Shown: piece after piece, positions 1 through 5,233 of the stretch
How the letters are laid out: every line of letters starts with the position of its first letter
Numbering within the stretch: the first letter of the stretch is position 1
Origin: Actinomycetota bacterium
Lineage (GTDB): Bacteria; Actinomycetota; Actinomycetes; S36-B12; UBA5976
NCBI GenBank assembly: GCA_009704345.1
Contig: WLEH01000084.1
Coordinates: forward strand, 1 to 5,598
Direction of reading: 5' to 3'
DNA: 5,598 nt
Position numbers and translations under genes: made by a program
The notes under the pieces: generated by a model
Told to the model about the DNA's origin: nothing
Database searches by the model: none
What the model saw: only the letters and a program-made list of their open reading frames with translations

Positions 1-584
1 CCTAACGCAAAAACTTGTTGCAACGCAGCAGGTAGTCGATCTGAAGATTTCAGATGGGTAACACCCAATGATGAGCCACCATGACATGGCTTGATAAACA
101 AGTTTTCACCTAATTGGGAGATTTCAGTTAGCTGCGATTCCCAAGTTGACTTGGTCACTAAGACTGCTGGCACAACTTGCACTCCAGTTTCCAAGAGCAC
201 AGTTTTAGTTGCAGCTTTATCCATTGCTAACTTTGATGCAGCAACCCCAGAACCCACGTATGGCAACTTCAATTCGGTTAGTCGTTGCTGGACGCCGCCA
301 TCTTCGCCCCACGCACCATGAAGCACTGGAAATGCAAGATCAGCCACTATCGTTGCAATTCTCTCACCGGTTAGATCAGCAGTGCTGGGCAAGCGACCCG
401 AAACTGCCGCCAGTTCCGAAATTGAGTCTGGCGTATGCCGCCAACTTAAATCCCGATCAACCGCAACCGGATAAACCAGATAACCCGCGTCCCGTAACGC
501 AATCATCACCGTTTTGGCACTCAAGCATGAGATCTCGTGCTCATTGCTTGGTCCGCCAAATAACACGGCAATGGTATTTCCCAT
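1..584 (-). CDS. ddl: D-alanine--D-alanine ligase, N-terminal part (cut by window edge)
   Basis: ATP-dependent ligase joining two D-alanines in the cytoplasm for the peptidoglycan stem peptide. I translated the minus strand by hand: 194 codons are visible with no stop, so the gene continues past base 1; the family is usually about 310-370 residues. Seen motifs: LFGGPSNEHEIS at residues 8-19 (Glu15 in the usual N-terminal position), FPVLHGAWGEDG at 85-96, PYVGSGVAASKLAMDK at 108-123, and the ATP-grasp segment IKPCHGGSSLGV at 164-175. These order and match the Ddl N-terminal domain and the start of the ATP-grasp fold. The ATG at 584 is fixed by an in-frame TAG 12 bases upstream. There is no convincing Shine-Dalgarno sequence, only a lone AGG, which fits leaderless translation. 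It is divergent from the PLP enzyme at 626. The family call is firm; whether it is the only Ddl in the genome cannot be seen. Confidence 0.93.
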   Translation of the reverse strand, partial: MGNTIAVLFGGPSNEHEISCLSAKTVMIALRDAGYLVYPVAVDRDLSWRHTPDSISELAAVSGRLPSTADLTGERIATIVADLAFPVLHGAWGEDGGVQQRLTELKLPYVGSGVAASKLAMDKAATKTVLLETGVQVVPAVLVTKSTWESQLTEISQLGENLFIKPCHGGSSLGVTHLKSSDRLPAALQQVFAL

Positions 585-590
585 GCTGAA

Positions 591-596
591 AACCTA
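591..596 (-). promoter_or_regulatory. Candidate -10 element for ddl, leaderless geometry
   Basis: The minus strand reads TAGGTT, matching the actinobacterial TANNNT -10 pattern. Its last T lies seven bases before the A of the ddl ATG, so transcription would begin at or next to the start codon. No TTGACA-like -35 is visible at normal spacing; that position is occupied by the opposing -10. The lack of a ribosome-binding site supports a leaderless message. Transcription itself is inferred. Confidence 0.5.
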
Positions 597-613
597 GTGG
601 TTGCCTGACGCGA

Positions 614-619
614 TAACCT
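614..619 (+). promoter_or_regulatory. Candidate -10 element for the Cys/Met PLP enzyme, leaderless geometry
   Basis: TAACCT matches TANNNT and ends exactly seven bases before the A of the ATG at 626, the same geometry as the opposing ddl -10. No Shine-Dalgarno sequence fits in the six bases between. The two hexamers are 17 bp apart on opposite strands, so each sits where the other promoter would place its -35. No good -35 is visible. Confidence 0.5.
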
Positions 620-625
620 GACGCC

Positions 626-1735
626 ATGGAGAAATCAAAGCCAAATCGCTGGAAACTAGTGACCAAGTTGGTGCAAGCTGGCCGCAGTGATGATGCCGGC
701 TCGCCACTTAACCCAAGCATCACGCTCAGTACTGGGTTTATTGCTGGTGGCGAATACGGCTATGCGCGAAACAACCATCCCACCTGGGTGGCGACCGAAA
801 CCGCAATTGGCACTCTGGAAAATGGCAGCGCACTGCTGTTTAGCAGCGGGATGGCAGCATTCAATGCAGTAGTTGAGTTACTACCAGTTGGCGCAACTGT
901 AGTTGCCGGTGATGTTGGTTATAGCGGAATTGACAAACGATTAAAGGAATTAGCTAGCGCTAACCGAATTAACTTGAATCTCATTCCAACTGGCGATCAA
1001 GCGGCAATGATCACAGCCGCAGCAACAGCAGATCTAGTTTGGCTAGACACCCCAACAAATCCCACCATTCGAGTGTGGGATATCCGCGCAATTGCTGCGG
1101 CAACTGCAGGTATTACTGCAGTTGATAACACGCTCGCTGGCTCACTTCATCAATCTCCGCTTGATTTAGGAGCAGATATCTCGATGCATAGCGCTACCAA
1201 ACAATTAGGTGGCCACTCTGATCTACTAGCTGGTGCCTTGATTACACGAAGCACAGAATTACTACAAAAGTTAGCCGATATTCGCACGTTAACTGGTGCG
1301 GTAATTAGTCCGTTTGATGCATATCTGCTGCTTCGCGGCATTCGCACGCTGCAACTTCGTCAAGATCGGGCATCAGCATCCGCTTTAGATTTGGCACAGC
1401 GACTAGCTGCGCATGCAAAGGTGGCGCAGGTGTTCCATTTGGGCTTGCCTAGCCATACAGATTATGAGTTAGCTAAAGCGCAGATGTGTGGCTATGGCTC
1501 GGTGTTTTCAATTGTTTTAAACGGTGATGCTGCTGCTTGCGAACGAGTCGCTGGCGCAACTGAACTTTGGTCTCATTCAACCAGTTTGGGCGGTGTGGAA
1601 TCTCAACTTGAGCGCCGTCGCCGCTGGGTAAATGAACCAATTGGAGTGCCGGAGAATTTGATCAGATTTAGTGTGGGAATTGAAGATGTGGAAGATCTTT
1701 GGCAAGACTTATCGCAAGCGCTAGATCAGGCTTGA
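626..1735 (+). CDS. Cystathionine gamma-lyase/gamma-synthase family PLP-dependent enzyme
   Basis: A 369-residue fold-type I PLP enzyme of the Cys/Met metabolism family, cytoplasmic, acting in transsulfuration: either cystathionine cleavage to cysteine or cystathionine formation from an activated homoserine. Seen: YGYARNNHPT at 44-53 (phosphate-binding Tyr and Arg), SSGMAAF at 73-79 (phosphate loop), TPTNP at 142-146, DNT at 167-169 (Asp167 for the pyridine nitrogen), and SATKQLGGHSD at 189-199 with Lys192 as the expected PLP Schiff-base lysine. SLGGVES at 320-326 keeps the Glu (325) typical of gamma-lyases and gamma-synthases, against methionine gamma-lyase. Arg347 in LIRFSVGIED fits the substrate carboxylate arginine. 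One oddity is HPT where most relatives have NPT. It is slightly shorter than the usual 380-400. An in-frame TAA 12 bases upstream fixes the ATG. The gene ends tail to tail with plsC, overlapping by 10 bp. Lyase versus synthase cannot be decided here; lyase is the likelier annotation. Confidence 0.9.
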   Translation: MEKSKPNRWKLVTKLVQAGRSDDAGSPLNPSITLSTGFIAGGEYGYARNNHPTWVATETAIGTLENGSALLFSSGMAAFNAVVELLPVGATVVAGDVGYSGIDKRLKELASANRINLNLIPTGDQAAMITAAATADLVWLDTPTNPTIRVWDIRAIAAATAGITAVDNTLAGSLHQSPLDLGADISMHSATKQLGGHSDLLAGALITRSTELLQKLADIRTLTGAVISPFDAYLLLRGIRTLQLRQDRASASALDLAQRLAAHAKVAQVFHLGLPSHTDYELAKAQMCGYGSVFSIVLNGDAAACERVAGATELWSHSTSLGGVESQLERRRRWVNEPIGVPENLIRFSVGIEDVEDLWQDLSQALDQA

Positions 1736-1738
1736 TCT
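1723..1738. terminator. Small palindrome spanning both convergent stop codons
   Basis: AGATCA, a four-base loop GGCT, then TGATCT: a perfect 6-bp inverted repeat. On each strand the 3' arm begins with the TGA stop of the gene on that strand, for the PLP enzyme (1733-1735) and for plsC (1728-1726). On the plus strand it is followed by TTCTT, so it could be a weak terminator for the plus gene. The stem is short and AT-rich and the other direction lacks a T-run, so real termination is uncertain. Confidence 0.3.
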
Positions 1739-2460
1739 TTCTTAGCTAACCACTGCGATAGTGATTCGCGTTTGGTTGGCGCAGTTTCATTTCGCAGCTC
1801 GCCAAGTAGATCTGCAATTTGCTGCATCAATTCGTCAGTGGCAATTGCCAGCATATCATCAGTGATTGGCTTGCCTTGATATTTACTCAGATCAATCGGC
1901 TCGCCAACATTAATTTTCATAGTTTTGCGGGGAAACAACTTTAGCTTAAGTTGATAAGGCGGAATAACTTCTTGCGCCCCCCATTGCGCAAATGGAATTA
2001 GTGGGGCGCCAGTTAACAGCGCCAATCGAATCGCACCAGTTTTACCTTTCATCGGCCAGAGTGCTGGATCTCTAGTGATAGTGCCTTCGGGATAAATTAC
2101 AACTGCTTCACCAGCATTAACTCGCTCTACTGCAACACCAAGTGCGCTGGCGGCATCCTCGGTGTTACGTTTCACTGGAATTTGATCGAGCGCCCGCAGC
2201 AGCGATCCAATTACTTTCACCTTGAAAACAGATTCTTTACCTAAATAAATTGGTGGTCGATTATTCGCCCACATAAAGTGAGCAACTGGAAATGGATCAA
2301 ACCAGGAAATGTGATTACCAGCAAAAATAATTCCACTATCAATATTCACACGCGTTGCATTTCGCCAATCACGTTTTGTTAGCAGGGTCATTTTGGGATG
2401 AAGCAGCACCGCAACTAGCCACCAAATAGCGGACTTGTCTTTTCGCTTGATAGCGCTCAT
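1726..2460 (-). CDS. plsC: 1-acyl-sn-glycerol-3-phosphate acyltransferase (PlsC/LPLAT family)
   Basis: Membrane-associated acyltransferase that adds the second acyl chain to lysophosphatidic acid, giving phosphatidic acid for phospholipid synthesis. The 244-residue protein has the family blocks in order: NHISWFD at 49-55 (the catalytic H-x4-D, His50 and Asp55), YLGKESVF at 72-79, YPEGTITRD at 123-131 (acyl-acceptor phosphate binding), and PLIPFAQWG at 153-161. A hydrophobic stretch near residues 12-20 may anchor it to the membrane; length is normal for short PlsC. I chose the ATG at 2460, not an upstream in-frame start at 2532, because the extension would run through the HU terminator hairpin and adds 24 residues unlike the family. 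A G-rich GGGTGGGG lies just upstream and may act as a loose ribosome-binding site or as part of a promoter. It lies downstream of HU, behind the terminator. The exact acyl acceptor is inferred from the family. Confidence 0.88.
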   Translation of the reverse strand: MSAIKRKDKSAIWWLVAVLLHPKMTLLTKRDWRNATRVNIDSGIIFAGNHISWFDPFPVAHFMWANNRPPIYLGKESVFKVKVIGSLLRALDQIPVKRNTEDAASALGVAVERVNAGEAVVIYPEGTITRDPALWPMKGKTGAIRLALLTGAPLIPFAQWGAQEVIPPYQLKLKLFPRKTMKINVGEPIDLSKYQGKPITDDMLAIATDELMQQIADLLGELRNETAPTKRESLSQWLAKKDQA

Positions 2461-2468
2461 GATTCCCC

Positions 2469-2474
2469 ACCCTA
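2469..2474 (-). promoter_or_regulatory. Candidate -10 element for plsC
   Basis: The minus strand reads TAGGGT (TANNNT pattern), with its last T nine bases before the plsC ATG. This would start transcription within about two bases of the start codon. It begins inside the T-run of the HU terminator, so it would restart transcription right behind it. The same G-rich bases could instead be a ribosome-binding site on read-through RNA. No -35 is recognisable. Confidence 0.33.
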
Positions 2475-2515
2475 AAACATCTCGGGCGCCAAGTGCAGAA
2501 CACCTGACGCCCGAG
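2474..2515 (-). terminator. Intrinsic terminator downstream of the HU gene
   Basis: On the minus strand CTCGGGCGTCAGGTG pairs with CACTTGGCGCCCGAG around the loop TTCTG, giving a 15-bp stem with two G-T wobbles and a GC-rich base (2481-2515). It is followed by ATGTTTTAG, a short T-run after a three-base gap. It begins 18 bases after the HU stop codon. The stem is strong but the T-run is modest, so partial read-through into plsC is plausible. In the plus direction there is no T-run. Confidence 0.75.
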
Positions 2516-2533
2516 TTGGCTAAACTTAGCAAA

Positions 2534-2830
2534 TTACTTGCGAGAAGCCTTCTTCTTGCCTGAAACTAGACCTTTGAATTCTGCTCCAGCCTTGAACTTA
2601 GGCACTGAAGTTGCCGGGATCTTCACAACCGCACCAGTTTGTGGGTTGCGGCCATTACGAGCTGCTCGCTTAGCCTTTTCAAATGTGCCAAAACCAACAA
2701 GAGAAACCTTGTCATCTTTGACAACAGCATGAACGATGTTGTCTAGTACTGAATCAATTGCCTCTAGCGCTTGCTTGCGAGAGATGTCCAGATCAGCGGC
2801 AACTGCATCCGCTAGTTCTGCCTTGTTCAC
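2534..2830 (-). CDS. hup: HU family DNA-binding protein
   Basis: A 98-residue histone-like nucleoid protein that dimerises and bends DNA without strong sequence preference. Seen: the N-terminal helical dimerisation region (1-43), the signature running from GFGTFE at 46-51 into RNGRNPQTG at 58-66, Pro63 as the intercalating proline at the tip of the beta-arm, and IPATSVPKFKAG at 71-82. The C-terminus is only a short basic tail, SGKKKASRK. HU genes beside leuD in mycobacteria and Streptomyces (HupB, HupS) carry long Lys/Ala-rich tails; this one is the tail-less, typical bacterial length. The start is GTG at 2830, chosen for the GGAGGT five bases upstream. It lies 116 bp downstream of leuD and is followed by a strong terminator, so it is probably its own short transcription unit. 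IHF is unlikely given the motifs. Confidence 0.96.
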   Translation of the reverse strand: MNKAELADAVAADLDISRKQALEAIDSVLDNIVHAVVKDDKVSLVGFGTFEKAKRAARNGRNPQTGAVVKIPATSVPKFKAGAEFKGLVSGKKKASRK

Positions 2831-2835
2831 GAAGA

Positions 2836-2841
2836 ACCTCC
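2836..2841 (-). promoter_or_regulatory. Strong Shine-Dalgarno sequence for HU
   Basis: The minus strand reads GGAGGT, then five bases, then GTG. It is the best ribosome-binding site in the window, fits a highly expressed protein, and decides the GTG start at 2830. Confidence 0.85.
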
Positions 2842-2857
2842 AAAGTTGTTTGCCGAT

Positions 2858-2886
2858 TACTTACCGACCCCACAAAGCGTAGGCAA
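2858..2886 (-). promoter_or_regulatory. Candidate promoter for HU
   Basis: The minus strand has TTGCCT (2886-2881), a 17-bp spacer, and TAAGTA (2863-2858), which would give a leader of about 20 bases carrying the GGAGGT. The -10 is imperfect because it lacks the final T. An alternative TANNNT hexamer, TACGCT at 2881-2876, would give a leader near 40 bases. A promoter somewhere in this 116-bp spacer is likely; which hexamer is used is not settled. Confidence 0.33.
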
Positions 2887-2926
2887 ATTCCCCCATAGAT
2901 ATCGCCGACACGCAGGAAATTCCCTC
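2881..2926. repeat. Spaced direct repeat in the leuD-HU spacer
   Basis: AGGCAAATTCCCCC (2881-2894) and AGGAAATTCCCTC (2914-2926) share AAATTCCC, with the shared cores 32 bp apart, close to three helical turns. The spacing would place both copies on one DNA face, as in a two-site operator upstream of HU. The repeat is seen directly; a binding role is inference. Confidence 0.4.
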
Positions 2927-2946
2927 ACAACTAGCGGGTTTTTGTC

Positions 2947-3537
2947 CTAAGCGGTGGTTTTTGGCCGCCAACTGGCTCGATTTTGCTCAAATGTGTCAAT
3001 TTGGTCTAGTTGTTGCATCGTGATGCCAATGTCATCTAGTCCTTCAAGTAAGCGCCATTTCACATATGGATCGATCTCAAAACTGGCCACGATTTCGCCT
3101 GCCGTGATCTGTTGTGATGGTAGGTCAACTGTGATTTTTGCACCAGGATCAGCTTCTAAGTAGGCCCAGAGTTGCTCAGTTACTTCATCTGTTACCTGCG
3201 CGGTGAGCAATCCACCTTTACCGGAGTTGCCGCGAAAGATGTCAGCGAATCTAGGTGAAATAACTACCTTAAAACCGTAATCCATTAATGCCCAAACCGC
3301 GTGTTCACGCGATGAGCCAGTACCAAATTCCGGACCGGCAACTAAAACGGTGGCGGTTTTATAAATCGGGTGATTAAGCACAAAGGACTCATCATCTCTC
3401 CATGCTTTAAACAGCGCATCTTCATAGCCATGTCGAGTAATCCGCTTTAGATACTCAGCTGGAATTATCTGATCGGTATCAACATTGCTGCGACGCAGCG
3501 GCGCGCCAATTCCAGTGTGTGTGATGAACGCTTCCAT
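2947..3537 (-). CDS. leuD: 3-isopropylmalate dehydratase, small subunit
   Basis: The small swivelling subunit of isopropylmalate isomerase, which with LeuC converts 2-isopropylmalate to 3-isopropylmalate in leucine synthesis (cytoplasm). At 196 residues it has normal length for the bacterial LeuD family. Seen: [16 protein letters not shown] at 17-32, [17 protein letters not shown] at 68-84, the substrate-handling loop that caps the active site, and [15 protein letters not shown] at 97-111. The C-terminal [11 protein letters not shown] at 161-171 is also typical. The ATG shares its A with the leuC stop (TAATG), so the two are translated in a coupled way from one mRNA, with GGGGA a few bases upstream inside leuC. 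No clear terminator follows on the minus strand before HU, so read-through into the HU gene is possible. Confidence 0.97.
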   Translation of the reverse strand: MEAFITHTGIGAPLRRSNVDTDQIIPAEYLKRITRHGYEDALFKAWRDDESFVLNHPIYKTATVLVAGPEFGTGSSREHAVWALMDYGFKVVISPRFADIFRGNSGKGGLLTAQVTDEVTEQLWAYLEADPGAKITVDLPSQQITAGEIVASFEIDPYVKWRLLEGLDDIGITMQQLDQIDTFEQNRASWRPKTTA

Positions 3538-4943
3538 TACATCCCCAAATCTTTTGGCTCAGCTAGATGACCTAATATGGCAGTTGCGGCGGCAACTTGT
3601 GGTGAAACTAAATGGGTTCTGCCGCCTGGACCTTGTCGTCCTTCAAAGTTTCGATTCGAAGTTGATGCCGCGCGCTCGCCGCGACTCAATTTATCTGGAT
3701 TCATCCCCAAGCACATTGAGCAACCAGCGCTACGCCATTCCGCGCCAGCACCGAGGAATACTTGATCCAGCCCTTCAGCTTCGGCTTGCAATCGAACTCG
3801 AGCGCTGCCTGGCACCACAATCATCTTTAAATTATTAGCCAGTTTCTTGCCTTTAATGATTTCAGCCGCAGCGCGCAAATCTTCAATGCGACCATTTGTG
3901 CAAGAACCTAAAAACACTGTATCAACGAAAACATCTTTGAGTTTGGTTCCTGGTTGTAAATCCATGTATTGCAGCGCTCGCTCTGCTGCAGTGCGCTCTA
4001 CCGGATCACTAAATTGCGCTGGATCTGGTACCGCAGCTGATAGCGGCACACCTTGTCCTGGGTTTGTTCCCCAAGTGACAAACGGCGAAAGTGTTGCGGC
4101 ATCCAAAATCACTTCATGATCAAACGTCGCACCATCATCAGTTGGCAGGGTACGCCAATACTCCAGCGCTTTTTCCCAATCTTTTCCTTTTGGTGCGCGA
4201 TCTCGGCCCTCGATGTAGGCAAAAGTTGTTTCATCTGGCGCAATCATCCCAGCGCGTGCGCCACCCTCAATTGACATATTGCACATCGTCATGCGTCCTT
4301 CCATCGAAAGGTTACGCACTGCCTCGCCGCGATACTCCAAAACGTATCCCTGACCGCCGCCAGTTCCTATCTTGGCAATGATGGTCAAAATTAAATCTTT
4401 TGCGGTAACACCATCTGGCAATTTGTTGTTAACAGTTACTGCCATAGTCTTGAATTTTTTTAGCGGCAAAGTTTGAGTTGCGAGTACATGCTCAACTTCG
4501 CTGGTGCCAATGCCAAATGCCAATGCACCAAATGCGCCATGAGTTGAAGTGTGGGAATCACCGCAAACAATTGTCATGCCTGGTTGAGTTAGACCAGTTT
4601 GTGGTCCAACTACGTGCACAATTCCTTGTTCGGCATGACCAAGTGAATATCTCGGAACACCAAACTCATCGCAATTTTTACGCAGCGCTTCAACCTGAGC
4701 CCGCGAAATTGGATCTGCAATTGGTTTATCGATATTTAAAGTTGGCACATTGTGGTCTTCAGTTGCCACCGTCAAATCTGGCCGGCGAACTTTTCGACCA
4801 GCGGTTCGTAAGCCATCGAAAGCTTGCGGACTGGTTACCTCATGAACTAAATGCAGGTCCACATAAAGCAGATCTGGGCTGTTTCCTTCACCTTCGGCCA
4901 CCACATGGGCATCCCATACTTTTTCAGATAGTGTCTTGGCCAT
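3537..4943 (-). CDS. leuC: 3-isopropylmalate dehydratase, large subunit
   Basis: The large aconitase-type subunit of isopropylmalate isomerase, holding the [4Fe-4S] cluster that acts directly on the substrate; second step of leucine synthesis. The 468-residue product matches the usual 465-475. Seen: [11 protein letters not shown] at 36-46, TEDHNVPT at 61-68, [18 protein letters not shown] at 127-144, and the cluster cysteines Cys348 in GSCTNGR (346-352) and Cys408 and Cys411 in [11 protein letters not shown] (407-417), then [10 protein letters not shown] at 429-438. All expected ligands are present. I start at ATG 4943 because AAGGAG stands just upstream and MAKTLSEKV is the family N-terminus; an in-frame TTG at 4967 would add eight unrelated residues and include the ribosome-binding site. 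It is followed by leuD with a 1-base overlap, and lies behind the tRNA terminator, so it needs a promoter of its own or read-through. Confidence 0.97.
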   Translation of the reverse strand: MAKTLSEKVWDAHVVAEGEGNSPDLLYVDLHLVHEVTSPQAFDGLRTAGRKVRRPDLTVATEDHNVPTLNIDKPIADPISRAQVEALRKNCDEFGVPRYSLGHAEQGIVHVVGPQTGLTQPGMTIVCGDSHTSTHGAFGALAFGIGTSEVEHVLATQTLPLKKFKTMAVTVNNKLPDGVTAKDLILTIIAKIGTGGGQGYVLEYRGEAVRNLSMEGRMTMCNMSIEGGARAGMIAPDETTFAYIEGRDRAPKGKDWEKALEYWRTLPTDDGATFDHEVILDAATLSPFVTWGTNPGQGVPLSAAVPDPAQFSDPVERTAAERALQYMDLQPGTKLKDVFVDTVFLGSCTNGRIEDLRAAAEIIKGKKLANNLKMIVVPGSARVRLQAEAEGLDQVFLGAGAEWRSAGCSMCLGMNPDKLSRGERAASTSNRNFEGRQGPGGRTHLVSPQVAAATAILGHLAEPKDLGM

Positions 4944-4946
4944 CGA

Positions 4947-4964
4947 ACTCCTTGGTTGAGGAGT
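4947..4964 (-). promoter_or_regulatory. Hairpin holding the leuC ribosome-binding site
   Basis: On the minus strand ACTCCT, loop CAACCA, AGGAGT form a perfect 6-bp inverted repeat. The second arm is the Shine-Dalgarno sequence of leuC, ending three bases before the ATG. Folding would hide the ribosome-binding site. The repeat is seen directly; a control role is inference. Confidence 0.5.
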
Positions 4965-4966
4965 CA

Positions 4967-4972
4967 AGAATA
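4967..4972 (-). promoter_or_regulatory. Candidate -10 element for leuCD
   Basis: The minus strand reads TATTCT (TANNNT, close to the consensus TATAAT), just after the tRNA terminator. The start of RNA would be near 4960, giving a leader of roughly 17 bases that keeps the AAGGAG. The -35 position falls inside the terminator stem (TGCCTG) and is poor. A promoter is expected here because the terminator separates leuC from the tRNAs. Confidence 0.38.
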
Positions 4973-4977
4973 CCTAC

Positions 4978-5019
4978 AAATAAAAACAGCAGGCAGATCG
5001 CTAGATCTACCTGCTGTTT
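4978..5019 (-). terminator. Intrinsic terminator after tRNA-Glu
   Basis: On the minus strand AAACAGCAGGTAGATC pairs with GATCTGCCTGCTGTTT around the loop TAGC: a 16-bp stem with one G-T wobble (5019-4984), running into TTATTT. It begins five bases past the 3' end of tRNA-Glu. This is a textbook Rho-independent terminator closing the gltX-tRNA transcript and insulating leuC. Confidence 0.93.
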
Positions 5020-5024
5020 AGTTG

Positions 5025-5097
5025 TAGCCCCGACGGGATTTGAACCCGCGCTACCGCCTTGAGAGGGCGGCGTGCTAGGCCGCTACACAACGGGGCC
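5025..5097 (-). tRNA. tRNA-Glu (anticodon CTC)
   Basis: A 73-base cloverleaf on the minus strand, decoding GAG. The acceptor stem is GGCCCCG with CGGGGCT (first pair G-T), discriminator A. The anticodon stem is CCGCC/GGCGG with loop CTCTCAA, anticodon at 5063-5061, and the T-loop is TTCGAAT within GCGGG/CCCGT. The four-base variable loop and three-pair D-stem match tRNA-Glu of other bacteria. CCA is not encoded. It lies 15 bp after tRNA-Gln and five bases before the terminator. Confidence 0.96.
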
Positions 5098-5112
5098 AGA
5101 TGGTGAAAATCG

Positions 5113-5184
5113 CTGGGGTACCAGGACTCGAACCTAGACTAACGGAACCAGAAACCGTTGGGCTGCCAATTACCCCATACCCCA
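5113..5184 (-). tRNA. tRNA-Gln (anticodon CTG)
   Basis: A 72-base cloverleaf on the minus strand, decoding CAG. The acceptor stem is TGGGGTA/TACCCCA, discriminator G. The anticodon loop is TTCTGGT with the anticodon at 5151-5149, and the T-loop is TTCGAGT. The first acceptor pair is T-A, which in bacteria without GlnRS is the mark by which GatCAB picks out tRNA-Gln after GluRS has mischarged it with Glu; the neighbouring gltX fits that route. The innermost anticodon-stem pair (5154 with 5146) is T-T, not a normal pair. CCA is not encoded. Confidence 0.95.
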
Positions 5185-5190
5185 TTTGAC

Positions 5191-5196
5191 ACATTA
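5191..5196 (-). promoter_or_regulatory. Candidate -10 element for the tRNA pair
   Basis: The minus strand reads TAATGT (TANNNT), with its last T seven bases before the first base of mature tRNA-Gln. Transcription from here would start at the mature 5' end. No -35 is convincing; the normal position holds GCTCAG from the hairpin behind gltX. The tRNAs may instead be cut from a gltX transcript. Confidence 0.27.
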
Positions 5197-5213
5197 AGGC
5201 TGCGAAAGCATAC

Positions 5214-5232
5214 CTGAGCGTATTTTGCTCAG
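5214..5232 (-). other. Short hairpin directly after the gltX stop
   Basis: On the minus strand CTGAGC, loop AAAATAC, GCTCAG form a perfect 6-bp stem starting one base past the gltX TGA. It is followed by GTATGCTTTCG, without a proper T-run, so it is unlikely to be an efficient terminator. It may be a weak attenuator or a 3'-end or processing structure between gltX and the tRNAs. Confidence 0.4.
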
Positions 5233-5233
5233 A

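Noticed and set aside
209..589. Plus-strand open frame of 126 codons over ddl
   Set aside because: It is the shadow of the minus-strand ddl frame, which carries all the Ddl motifs; the plus product has no recognisable pattern.
2461..2532. Longer PlsC with 24 extra residues
   Set aside because: The extension would run through the HU terminator stem and looks nothing like the family; the ATG at 2460 fits better.
2922..2943. Plus-strand CCC...GGG followed by TTTTT, resembling a terminator
   Set aside because: The stem is about five pairs with a mismatch, and no plus-strand gene lies upstream to be ended.
4944..4967. Longer LeuC starting at TTG 4967
   Set aside because: The added eight residues are translated from the ribosome-binding site and hairpin, and the family N-terminus begins at the ATG at 4943.
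4478..5062. Plus-strand open frame of 194 codons across leuC and tRNA-Glu
   Set aside because: It is antisense to leuC, whose protein is unmistakable. Its end, APTGFEPALPP, is the familiar false peptide made by translating the reverse of a tRNA.
5186..5216. Plus-strand TTGACA with a possible -10 near 5210, antisense to gltX
   Set aside because: No good -10 at 16-18 bp spacing and no plus-strand gene follows, so the TTGACA is most likely chance.
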